A DNA stretch of 64,000 nt from Biomphalaria glabrata (lineage: Eukaryota; Mollusca; Gastropoda; Planorbidae): positions 3,405,001-3,469,000 of the forward strand of contig NC_074711.1 in assembly GCF_947242115.1 (NCBI RefSeq), given 5' to 3'. This document shows, piece after piece, positions 41,901-53,042 of the stretch (positions within the stretch are counted from its first letter, which is position 1; each line of letters starts with the position of its first letter). Below the pieces are notes generated by a model that worked only from the letters and a program-made list of their open reading frames with translations, was not told where the DNA came from and did no database searches. The translations under genes and the position numbers were made by a program.

Positions 41901-43924
41901 TTATAAATTTCTCAGAACTATTCAGCCAATCTCGAAATGCCCGCTGGTATAAAAGAGAACATTTCGTTCTGTCTCAGTCTTGAAACATTCAGTTACCTCC
42001 CTGTCACAGCATTGTTTGAGAATCGTGACATGCAGTAATCAGTGTTCTCATTCTTCATTGATCCTTTTGTTTGACTTTCTTACAACTTTAAGACAAGTCT
42101 TTCAAAAGAGAAGATATTTGTGTCCTTTCCATCTTCCTTCTTTCTGTCTCCTTCTTAGATTAGTCTTGATCTGCCCTCATTCTGAGTGCATGAAACAACC
42201 ATCTCCATCTCTGGTGCTAAATTACCTCAGTAACTAACAGGATTGACATCCTTTTTCCTTAGGTAGTAGAAATCATGGTGCTGCCCAGCTACTCAATACA
42301 TGTTGCAGAGAAAGCAGTGCAAGTTCAACCTTTTTACATTGATGGCCCTGTGCTTATGAAAAAGGAGCATGAATGCTGGCTTAACTTGCTAAGACGCATT
42401 TCATTTTCAAATATTTGTACATACAAATTCTTTGAGCATATTTGACCTCTCTATAGAAGAGGATTTTATTCAAAAACTGAATAGACAACTCTATAAGGCA
42501 AGGTATTACAGGAACATTAAAAGAGGCCTAGCAGAGTGCTATAAAGCAGCTTAGGATACAGCCACTTTCTGCCATTGGCCAGAGTGACTATGTGTGAATA
42601 TTTCCATAGACACTTGTCTATTATTATCAATTAACAATCCATTTAAATCTATTTCAATTTTGCCTATAATAGGGTTTATAATTTGGGCAAAAGCAAAACC
42701 ATTCTAAACGAAGAGGTAGACATGCAACCATGATGTAGACATGTAACCTGAACCAACAAAACTGAAAGGAAAAGGACTCACTACTTTTAATTTCCTAGAT
42801 ATAGTTATACTCTTCTTTATAGATGTAACTCCCCAAAACTTACAATTGTTTACAGCACAAGGTCTAAATCTAAGTCTATTTCATTTATTTTTTTGGTCAT
42901 TTACAAATGAATGAGTTGTTATTACAGTATTTTTGTATTTAGTCCTATTTCAACTTCTGGATGTAGTAACAGCAACGATGTTAGATCAAATGCCATAGTG
43001 TCAGAGGCAGGTGCATTAGCACCTGAGGGTAAAATAAGTCTTATGTTTTCTCATTCTACTAACAACTCAAGCCAGTACAATGGTTTTACATGTAATATTA
43101 TTAAGTGGACTCTCTGTGCACCCCATATTGCTTAAGCAACAATTTTTCATTTTAGTCACAAACAAAAAGTAGTAAAAGTTAAGCTCTGTCCAGTGCCTGA
43201 CTTGTAGCGCAATTAGTGTGGTCAGACCAGACAACAAAAAGTAGATAAAAGATTTGATATGAAAAAAATTACAGCTATTGCAGCAGTAAAGAAAGTGGAT
43301 TTGTATTTGCAAATATGAGAAATAGGGATTATAAAACGTTTACACATCAGGGTAACTGAAGAATTTTTTCCCCAGTTTATTGATTTATAAAAAGTATGTA
43401 AAGTTATTTCACCTTTGACTTAAAAAATGAAAAAAAAAAAAATTTCATTGAGCAACCTCCTTATAAGTGATTGGTTTCAACTGAAGCTTATCCTTGCATT
43501 AAAAACTTTCTGCAGGGAGTCAAGCAATCTCTAGAGTCTTAAAGAGAAAGTTTAGGTTCAAAACAAAAAAATTAACAAGTAAAGAGAAAAAAACACCTTA
43601 GGCTGTTTGGACAAAAAAAAGAACCAAGAGGAAACATTTGAAGACAGCGCCTGTTACTTCTAGCAACAAAGTATTGCTCTAGATAAGACAAATCTTGTTC
43701 ACAACAAGCTCAGACAAATGTTTCAACCCCCAGCACATCAAAGAACTTGTGTGGTCAGCACATTTTAAGGCCAATTTATTCTATGTTTTCCCAATTTTTT
43801 GTTAACCCATACAGTTCTGAAACCAGTTTAAACTTCAACAAATACACTAGAGTAGATGATTTTTCTATTTATGTGAAATTGTATTTAGTCAATTAATGAA
43901 AATCAATTGCTTGTATCATTTATA
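38964..43924. other. Long AT-rich non-coding region
   Basis: I find no exon with both coding character and splice sites. There are small direct duplications at 39485-39570 (ATGTACATAACACATTGGAT twice), 40765-40840 (TGTTGTCACAATAAAGTG, four copies) and 41670-41750 (TTCTGAAGAAGCGTCT twice). ORFs at 41980-42237 and 42911-43135 lack support. It may include UTR of a neighbouring gene. Confidence 0.4.
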
Positions 43925-44180
43925 TCCTTAGATATCCATACATCGGTATACAGAGCCAGTTAACCACAGAAAGCAAGCCAGTTATCCATTGATTGGTCAA
44001 CAAAGCAAGTTCTCCATTGATTTTTATATAAAGCCAGCTATCCATAGATTGGCATACAAAGCCAGTTATCCATAGTTTGGTATACAAAGTCCGTTATCTA
44101 TATATAGGTACAAAAAGTCAGTTATCCATAAATTGGTAAGCAAAGCCGGCTATCCATTGATTATAATAATTGGTATACAA
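43925..44180. repeat. Degenerate 28-30-bp minisatellite, about 8 copies
   Basis: Variants of AAGCCAGTTATCCATTGATT plus GGTATACA recur across the block with clear divergence between copies. Confidence 0.8.
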
Positions 44181-44224
44181 AGTCAATACTATAACTGAAC
44201 TTTGTACAAGCTTCTTGACACATT

Positions 44225-44413
44225 GCAGCAATACTAGATCTACTTCTTCCAGAATAAAACCTGTCAAGATCAACTATACAACAAATTGCAGCAATACTAG
44301 ATCTACTTCTTCCAGAATAAAACCTGTCAAGATCAACTATACAACAAATTGCAGCAATACTAGATCTACTTCTTCCAGAATAAAACCTGTCAAGATCAAC
44401 TATACAACAAATT
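44225..44413. repeat. 63-bp tandem repeat, three near-identical copies
   Basis: Copies start at 44225, 44288 and 44351 with GCAGCAATACTAGATCTACT. Because 63 is a multiple of three, the plus-strand ORF 44170-44520 stays open and repeats NCSNTRSTSSRIKPVKINYT. No splice sites or homology support a protein. Confidence 0.9.
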
Positions 44414-46473
44414 CTTTTGCTCCATGTTTATTACCAGAAATCAGACATTTATTCAGAGCTAAAAAAAAAGGGCATAAAACCCAGGTAAAAAAAACAAAAC
44501 CTTCAAATACACAATCATGATCATCAAGATTATTTTTGGAAAGTATTTGGAAATGGCAGTGTATAAAAAGAGAGAAAAAACTGAGAATCTAGGGACAATT
44601 AGTAATTATTAATAGTTCTATCTATGAATTTATAGATTAAATTGATTTATATTGTGTTTTTGTGATATTAAAGTATGCAGTTTTCTGAGGTGGATTTGTG
44701 TTTTGTGATGAATCCCTGACTAAGCTAGGCTATTATATCACTAGACTTATGTCTACAAATGTTGATTTGTATAAACCAGCATCACACCAACCACTAATAA
44801 AACAATGTTTTGCTCTAGAGACAACTGAAATGAAATAATTATATAACACAAAATATTAAAACCCTACAGGATCATGTTCTATAAAATTTCCATGCCAGAC
44901 ACATCTTAGAGCGCTGCAGCAGTCAATGCTGGATCAGCTCTAAACTGTCAAAGGTTAAAGGAATGAACTTAAGACACTAAGAAAAAAAAAGTAATAGATC
45001 ACTATTCACAATGTCGTCTTGAAAGTTTGAGCCTATAGATGAAACCAATGTCACTATGGAATCAAGAAATGATGAGATCATTTTAGTCGTCTCTTTGGAC
45101 TGTATTTACTTTCTGTTCATTACAAAAAGTTCTCAATTGTTTTGATGAGCATGCCAATAAAGCAAACTGCTTACAATGAGATATTTGTAAAAGAAGAGAT
45201 CTTTCAGCCAATAGTTTAGTGCTTCATGAATATTATTGTAACATATTTTTAAAAACACTAAACACAATATATTTTGTACAACACACTTAAAAGGTCGCTA
45301 AGGTGAGTGTGTTTAAGGGGAAGAGATACAGAGAGATTGTAGGTATAGAATTAAAGAGCTTTATTTGAAATATAACGCTAGAAAATAACAATTATTAAAC
45401 AGCCTTTTTTTAAATTGACTTCATTAAGCAATCAAAACTGGTGTGTGACATTCATCATGGCATTGAACATTTGGACACTAATTAAAGAAAAAATATTTTT
45501 TTTTTAAATAACCGTTTCTTCAGGCTATCTTTGTTGTTTTTTAAATTTAATTTTATACAGGAAAAAAAACTCTTAAGCAATGTTATTTAATATACTTAAT
45601 ACATATTCATTAGATACATCGTGTTTTGACTGCACCTTCCTCATGAGTTGGATGCCTAAATGATTATTTCGACTTGACTGTCAGTAAACATAAACCAAGG
45701 TTACAGGTAAACTTTCAGCTACTAGTGTGGGGTAGCTATGTATTGGACAGAAGCACTCCTGGGTGTCATTTAGACAAAAGAAATGAGAGATAACCCATGT
45801 TTGTAAAAGCAGTAAGAGTTAGTAAGAAGTGACTAGTATCATTAAACTCACAAGATATCATCAAATGAATCCATTACATTCAAACAAAAAAGTAAGTCAT
45901 TAGCCCTTTGGGACTATGTAGCTTCTACAGATGCTTCCTAGCCAACCAGACATCACTTAACTCACAAGTTACAAATAAAACCATATTCTACAGAACCGAA
46001 TGAGTATCCATAACTCAAGTCTAAAACTACAAGATATAAGAAAAATTACCAAAGAAAATCAAGCAGACAACGCTGAACCTACTCAATGCCTTTAAGTTAT
46101 TTGAGACACAGACAGAAGCCTCAACGATGAATTAGATAGCAATATAAATGTATGTACTTTGAAAATAGTGTCTGAGAATAAAAAAAAAAAAAAAAAAAAA
46201 AAAAAGAGTCAAAAGAATTGAATGCTCTTTTGTTCCCTACACCATACTGGAAGCCATAGATGTTGAATGTCTTCATTTTCAAATACCAGTACTTTGACTG
46301 TTTTGGTATAAGAAGCAAGGCGTGACAAGCAAATACAAAAATAAAAAAACAGCTACAGTCTACAGCAACAGCTGAAAGTGAACAATATGCAAACGTTTTA
46401 TTTAAGTTAGTGGCTTTGGGAAAACAATTAAGGTAATAAAGAAAGTTGACAGTAATAAGAAAGTCGACATAAG
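44414..46473. other. AT-rich non-coding DNA
   Basis: Nothing recognised apart from poly-A at 46178-46205. The minus-strand ORF 46121-46480 is translated poly-A/T in its middle and is not supported. Confidence 0.4.
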
Positions 46474-47345
46474 TGACCATAACAACTACAGAGGAATTTC
46501 CCTTCTTAGTGTTTAGACAAAATCTTCTCGTGGTACTACCTTGGCTACAGAAACTTACAGATTGTGTCTACCCCCAACACCACTGGGTGTAAGGCTTCTC
46601 AACAATTACAAAGGTCACCAGCCAAGGCAGAGAAGTCTCAAGAAAGGATTACAAAGGTCACCCAGCGAAGGCAGAGAAGTCTCAAGAAAGGATTACAAAG
46701 GTCACCAGCCAAGGCAGAGAAGTCTCAAGAAAGGATTACAAAGGTCACCCAGCCAAGGCAGAGAAGTCTCAAGAAAGGATTACAAAGGTCACCAGCCAAG
46801 GCAGAGAAGTCTCAAGAAAGGATTACAACAGCCCATAAATGTGTTCATGACCAAGGCTAAACCCTTAATTGGAGGCATTCAGCTGTGTGAGGCATGGAGA
46901 GGGATGGGCGACGCCATGCAGTACCTAGATCTCATTACAGGAGATGATGATCAAATATCAACCGATACTGGCTCGGCCGTCCAACCTGCTCTGACCGGGG
47001 CAGAGGTGAAAAGTATGAAACTAATACTGGAGAATTGAAATAGAGAAAAGACAGATAGATCAACAGACTAAGAGACAGGTGAAGAGTCCCAAATGTGGCT
47101 CAAGGAGATCCTCAAATGACATGATTTTTTCTCTTTTTCAGCAACAAGAAAAGTACAGAGAACAAATTCATTTACACATTGTTTTCATCGATCTGCATTA
47201 AGCCTTTGATCTTATAAACAGGGTTGACCTCTTTAAAATATTGCACAAAATGCTCATCCAGGCTATAAAAAATATTCCATGAAAATTTAATGGGAACAGT
47301 GCAATTTTACAGTTTCCTAACCATGGCCACCGTTTCACTTTAATT
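46474..47345 (+). mobile_element. Broken LINE reverse transcriptase, interrupted
   Basis: The left piece (46474-46590) reads DHNNYRGISLLSVFRQNLL and then LQKLTDCVYPQHHW, the start of a LINE RT domain (NYRGISLL, LQKLADRVYPE type). The right piece (47140-47345) reads KYREQIHLHIVFIDLH, AFDLINRVDLFKILHKM, the FIDLTKAFD block carrying the first catalytic Asp. Between them, where the CGFR block belongs, lie a 43/44-bp minisatellite and about 300 bp of unrelated sequence. In-frame stops are present. Clade not assigned. Confidence 0.65.
46606..46822. repeat. Alternating 43/44-bp minisatellite, five copies
   Basis: Copies start at 46606, 46649, 46693, 46736 and 46780. Units alternate CACCAGCC (43 bp) and CACCCAGC (44 bp), a dimer of 87 bp that equals 29 codons. 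Two overlapping plus-strand ORFs therefore stay open across it. These ORFs are a by-product of repeat length. Confidence 0.92.
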
Positions 47346-47657
47346 TTATGGAGTCAACAAGTCTTTAAATGTAGTTGAAATTCCTGCATCAGGTAACTTT
47401 ATTTCTATCAGTCGCATATTTCTGGGAAAATAACATAGACGAAACTGTTGTTCTTGAACTTTGCAAGATGGCTGTAAGCTTTGTTTGCCAACATTGGGAT
47501 AACTATGGCAATGTCCTGTTAGTTGTTCTTACTCACAGAAGTTCAGTCATACACTTTGCTCGACAATACGCAGCCTACATGAATACTTCCGGCGTTTGTG
47601 GTGGCAAGGCTGAAATTGTGACAATGTCTCAAATACTTCTCGCTACTATGACTGCTC

Positions 47658-48056
47658 CTTAGAAACCTCATGCCAGCAAGAGGTCTCTGTAACGGCACTA
47701 AACTGAATGTTACCAGCATCCACTGCAACGTACTGAAGTGTAAAACTATCGCAGCTGCTACCTCACAAACTGTCCTTATTCCCCAGATATCCCTGACTCC
47801 ATCACATTCAAATTTGCTATACAACTTTACGTGAAGACAATTCCCTGTTAGATTAGCCTTTGTCATGACAATTAATAAAGCACAAGGGCAAACATTTAAA
47901 AAGATATGCCTGTATCTTCCTAAACCTGTTTTCAGTCCTGGACAATTGTATGTTTTTCTCTCCAGAGTTCCTTCTTTTCATTCACTCACAGTCATTTGCC
48001 CAAACCCACCCCATTTGGACAACTGTGTCTTTCAGGTAGTGTTTATCCGTCACTAA
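47658..48056 (+). mobile_element. Helitron helicase C-terminus, decayed
   Basis: One frame reads LRNLMPARGLCNGTKLNVTS, then QTVLIPQISLTPS, RQFPVRLAFVMTINKAQGQT and SPGQLYVFLSRVPSF, and stops at 48054-48056. This is the end of a Pif1-type helicase as carried by Helitrons (SF1B motifs TINKAQGQT and GQLYVALSR). An in-frame TGA just before RQFPVRL and the absence of Rep and upstream helicase motifs show it is a remnant. Family assignment rests on motif recognition. Confidence 0.8.
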
Positions 48057-48273
48057 ATAGTGGCATATGCTATGCAGCGGGTCGGCTATATATATTTAAA
48101 AATAAAACTGAAATTCGACAAAGACCTAAAAAAAAACAAGGAATGCAAGGGCTAACAGTAATAGTTTAAACAGTTGACATTTAAGACCCAACTTGACACA
48201 GTCCTATGTGATCTTAAGAGGCTGAGTTAAGTGCTCAGTGTCACGATATGTTTATTGTCCTTATAGGACAAAG

Positions 48274-48732
48274 TCATCATAGGAGGCTTTTTTGTTGATT
48301 CAGTGTCATCATAGGAGGCTTTTTTGTTGATTCAGTGTCATCATAGGAGGCTTTTTTGTTGATTCAGTGTCACCATAGGAGGCTTTTTTGTTGATTCAGT
48401 GTCATCTTGGAGGCTTTTTTGTTGATTCAGTGTCATCATAGGAGGCTTTTTTGTTGATTCAGTGTCATCTTGGAGGCTTTTTTGTTGATTCAGTGTCATC
48501 ATAGGAGGCTTTTTTGTTGATTAAGTGTCATCTTGGAGGCTTTTTTGTTGATTCAGTGCCATCATAGGAGGCTTTTTTGTTGATTCAGTGTCATCATAGG
48601 AGGCTTTTTTGTTGATTCAGTGCCATCATAGGAGGCTTTTTTGTTGATTCAGTGTCATCATAGGAGGCTTTTTGTTGATTTAGTGTCATCATAGGAGGCT
48701 TTTTTGTTGATTCAGTCAGTGTCATCATTGGA
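48274..48732. repeat. 32-bp minisatellite, about 14 copies
   Basis: The unit is TCATCATAGGAGGCTTTTTT plus GTTGATTCAGTG. A shorter variant (TCATCTTGGAGGC) recurs at alternating positions, again hinting at dimer amplification. Confidence 0.95.
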
Positions 48733-51220
48733 CACGGTTTGGTAAGGGTCAGTGAGATCATAAGAATCTGGTTTGGTTATTCACAAGATGCTGCTTGGGT
48801 TAATCAGTGTTAATCGGTAAGATGGGAGAACTATTAACAGTTGACATCAAGAATAGTAGAGACTTTTGAGAACCTGAAGCAATTAAGTCATTGTGGATGG
48901 AACAAATCTTATAAGCATTGGATAACCAAGGAATGTGGATGCTGTTATAAGCCTGTCAAGTGGCAGCACTTCCAGGTGAAACTATGTAAAAGGATTACAC
49001 ATTAAGCCAGTCATTAAATCTCACTAGCTGCTGCAACAGTCTCTTGCTTATACTGGGGCTTTTACGTGTGAACTGTTTTTTCTACTTGGTTATGCACATC
49101 AATATAGCAAAAAGAGTGTAGAGTTAAAGAATTTGAATGTCACACAAATGAGTATCCAATTGTAATGGTAAAGATAAACTCTCCCAACTTTAACAGAACA
49201 GTGAAAGTGACAGTTGTAGAGGAGGGACCTTTAAAACCAACTCATAGGTGTCACAGTTGTATGATTATCTTGTTTGGGTTTTGTTGTTGATCCAAATACT
49301 ATAGTCCAATCTCTCACGGATCTTTTGCTGGATCTGAAGCAGACTATGACAGTGATGTATAGACAGACACCCAGACAGAGACATTAGTTGACACCAACAC
49401 TATGAAAACTCGGAAGGAACAATAGAGCTAGAAATACCACGGTCAGTGATACCGGCAGGACATATCGAGGATCTTTAGATTTATGTAGGGAAAATGTAGT
49501 ACTAGCAGAGTCCGGGTGACAAGACAATAATTAGAGAATAAATTAGACATAGCTTAAGGACTATAAAGTCAGAAACAGTTTGAGATAAGGGGGAGACAAC
49601 TCAAACAAGGCTAAGTGCTTGACCAGACCGATGTTGTAAGAGTCGATGTCGTATTGTGGAATACGCCATGTGTTGTATGTTGTAGAAGTCGATGTCGTAT
49701 TGTGATATACGACTTGTGTTGTGGTTGTAAGATTCAAGAACAGTATCAGTGCATTTCTCAAGGACACACGGTAAGACGAAACTTTTAATCTTTTCTTTAC
49801 TGCACGTTAGAAGTTACGAGTTGATTGGTTGAGTAAGTACTCTGCTATTTGTAAGTGTCTGTCAACTTATATCTAGGCGACGGTCAGAGACAGTAGATTT
49901 ATACCAGTACATATCACATCAAGACTATACAGACTGAGACATGGGCTCCAGGATCCGTGCTAAGACAAGAAAGAGAGAGAGAGAGAGAGACTGTCCAGTG
50001 TGACTTGCTATTTGTACCAAACATCAATCTATATGTAACTATGTTATTTTAGGCTCTATGATTATATAACTCCGAACTGTTCGTAACATTATTCATTTCT
50101 TATATGTTTGTATTAATTACATTGTTTTATCTACTTAATTAGCCAACCAAATTAATCACATTATTATTTCAATTATATCCAATGCTGGTGGTTAATATAT
50201 GAACTATATATATCATCAATAATTAAATACCTATTTTAATGACAGTATTGTGTTCGGAGATCCTAATTTGCTACATTAGTCATTGTTGTGCTCTTTACTT
50301 CATCGTCACCTGTTGTATTAATTTCAATCAGTATTACTAGTTGACTAGCAACAGCGAGAATAATCCTAGACATCTTGCCATCAAGAGCTGATATTCAGTT
50401 TTGTGACAAGAGGGACAATAAGGGTGGCTACTGTTGTGATTGTTGTGAACTCCTAGCCTATGACTTTGACATGGATACATTACGTATGCAATACTTCAAG
50501 AAACACCAGGGATGCATCAGAAATAAGAAATATTTAATAAAGAAATAGGAATAAATTATAACTGTAGATAACGCCAACAAAAGCTGAACTCCTAAATATA
50601 CATTAGCTATCAGAACTGCCATATAATGGCTCCTACTATGCTATCACAAAAACTCCGGTCCCCTGTCAACAATAACACAACTTCAAGCGCTGTCACTCTG
50701 TCCCAACCAATGGACCAATGAAATAATAGTAAAATAATAAATAAACATAGAATTCTTTAAGTCTTACAACCAAGGTTCTATGACGTACCGTTTACAATAT
50801 TATATACAAAACATAATCACCACACTACCTTTATTTTTTTATTAGAGTTAGTCCCCTTTATTACTTGATTTAAGTCCCTGTTAACTATGTACAATTGCCA
50901 CTTCCTCTTGAGACTTTGAGCTGACCACTGTACATTATTGTGAACTAAATCTCCATAATGTTTATATAATAGTTTTGTTGTTCTGCTCTGACCGTGTTAA
51001 TCAAGAGGAGTGTGCCACTTTATGGGAATGTATCTTTCAATAGCGAGCTAAGTAGACTTTATTTATTTGTTGTTAATAAGTTGGTTTATGTGAATATCAT
51101 GTCTACTTAGTCTCTTATCCCTTCCTGTATGTGTTTTTTTTATAAAGACCAGATTTGGGTCGTATAGTATGTAAAAGACAGTTGTGTGTCTCATGGATGA
51201 CAGTCATTTGACTGTTAGGA
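48733..51220. other. Non-coding DNA with small repeats
   Basis: Holds a two-copy 47-bp repeat at 49633-49725, each copy with a GTCGTAT..ATACG hairpin, and a GA run at 49972-49990. No exon or transposon protein was recognised. Parts near 49300-50450 have less extreme composition and could be an unrecognised repeat. Confidence 0.35.
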
Positions 51221-51560
51221 CCTGTATTATATTATTGTAATCCATTGTTTGTTTTGAACTGAGACACTACTGTGCCTCTTTGATGGCCATTCTATGATTA
51301 TGTTGAACTGAACCGGCACTACTATTTTGATTCCTGTATTATATTATTGTAATCCATTGTTTGTTTTGAGCTGAGACACTATTGTGCCTCTGTGATGGCA
51401 GTTCTTTGATTATGTTGAACTGAACCGGCACTACTATTTTGATTCCTGTATTATATTATTGTAATCCATTGTTTGTTTTGAGCTGAGACACTATTGTGCC
51501 TCTGTGATGGCAGTTCTTTGATTATGTTGAACTGAACCGGCCCTACTATTTTGATTTTTT
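51221..51560. repeat. 112-bp tandem repeat, three copies
   Basis: Copies start at 51221, 51333 and 51445 with CCTGTATTATATTATTGTAA and end near ACCGGCACTACTATTTTGAT. Copies 2 and 3 share variants (GAGCTGAG, GGCAGTTCTTTG) absent from copy 1, so copy 3 arose from copy 2 or the reverse. Confidence 0.95.
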
Positions 51561-51917
51561 TTTTCATTATTTGACTTGCCTTTGTTGGCCCTTATGCCCA
51601 TTTTCTTGTAATGATCTTTTTCTTTTGTTCCTTAATAAACTCTTTATTAGTTGTACTGAAATCTCAAAGTCATTACTTGTATGTCTTAGTAAGTTGTATA
51701 TCTAGAGGTTATAATTAATAGCCTGGGTAGTATAATTTAGGTCCACAAAATATCACTAAACTAACTTGCCAGTACAGCAGAAGTCACTGATCTTATGACC
51801 TATCCTAATTTTAGGTCACAAGTTTCTTGAAAATAGGAAATATTCCAAACAATGATTTCTTTAGGAAAGCTCAAATCAACATTGCAAAAAATTCTACAAA
51901 TTGCTAGCAGAGACAAG

Positions 51918-53042
51918 CAGGGGTGCCACTTATTTTCCAGTAAACCCTGAAACTCAACCTTTTCCTTTTTTATAATTTTTATAAACCCTGAAACTGAAAT
52001 ACTCAAACTTCACAAACCCTGAAATAAAGTATATGCCAGCTGAAATCTTTTTAATTTAAATTTTGGCAAGAAAAGAGTGAACAATAACACTAGCATAGTT
52101 TAATTTGTAGATGTTAATCCAAATTCTTCTTTGTAGTTCTAATCAAAGGACGATATGCACAAAATTTTTAAAATCCTCATAAATTAAAAAAAAAAAATGA
52201 AAAAATAGGGGAAGGGGAGAGAATGTATAATGTTCACTTTTGGTTCAAAATGACATCACTTCACAAAATTAGATTGTATAAAATTTGTATAGATCTATAA
52301 ACTAATTAATCTAGCAAAGATCTAGGTCTCCAGGTGAAAGCAAACTTATTCAGTTAACTAATTCTTTATTTTAATCATTGATTCTAGTTCTGATATTATA
52401 AAAGGTTCTGTCATCTGGCATCTCCACTAAAACAATGTAAATCCGGCTATCTATTGTAGATTTAGATGAGGAACTAATCCATCTTAAATCTAGATCTGGC
52501 TCCTACCTCTAGAATACTCTTGATCAATATGGATATAATCTAGATCTAGAATCTATAAAAATATATATTATAAAACACGGAAAGAAAAGAATTGTCTCAG
52601 TTTGCAATCGTGAAATTATTTATTTTCCTAGGTACGCGAGTAGACTCAACCGAGTAGACTCAACCTTTGATCTAGATTCTAGACTGTAATATTATTATTA
52701 TTATTTGTATAAATAGATCTAAGATCTATCTAGATCTAGACCTAAAATTGTAAATCACTTTCCAAATAGAATGTTTACATTCTTAAAAAATAATTAAATA
52801 AAGCTTAGTGCGCATGTAAAGTGAAAGTCTTGCGAATCGGGAGATATGAAACCTGTCGATTTTGTCTTAAAATGGCGGTGCGGGCGATCAGAACTAATAA
52901 AAAAAAGATTAACGGAAAATGCGAAGAAATTTTGACCTAATTCAAAGTCGACAAAAAACAAGGATTTTAACAAAATTGTAGAGGACAAACCAGGAGGGGG
53001 AAAATCGGACTCCTCAAAACCTGGAATTCTGGGTTACCTCTG
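51918..53042. mobile_element. hAT-like DNA transposon, non-autonomous, 1.1 kb
   Basis: An exact 8-bp duplication, GAGACAAG, flanks the element (51910-51917, 53043-53050). The ends start CAGGGGTGCC and finish GGGTTACCTCTG, giving short imperfect inverted repeats with CAG..CTG termini. Near the left end AAACCCTGAAA occurs three times, like subterminal transposase-binding repeats. A minus-strand ORF at 52794-52988 is short and unrecognised. No transposase remains. Confidence 0.8.

Noticed and set aside
41980-42237. 85-codon ORF with Ser/Leu-rich sequence
   Set aside because: No splice signals, domain or repeat context, and the composition is as expected from T/C-rich DNA.
46121-46480. 119-codon minus-strand ORF
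   Set aside because: Its middle is translated poly-T, and there are no splice sites or domain.
46541-47038. 165-codon ORF as a novel repeat protein
   Set aside because: The repeat keeps frame only because the 43+44-bp dimer is a multiple of three, and LINE fragments lie on both sides.
49300-50450. Possible terminal repeat of a larger retroelement
   Set aside because: No matching second copy, primer-binding site or coding region was found in the window.
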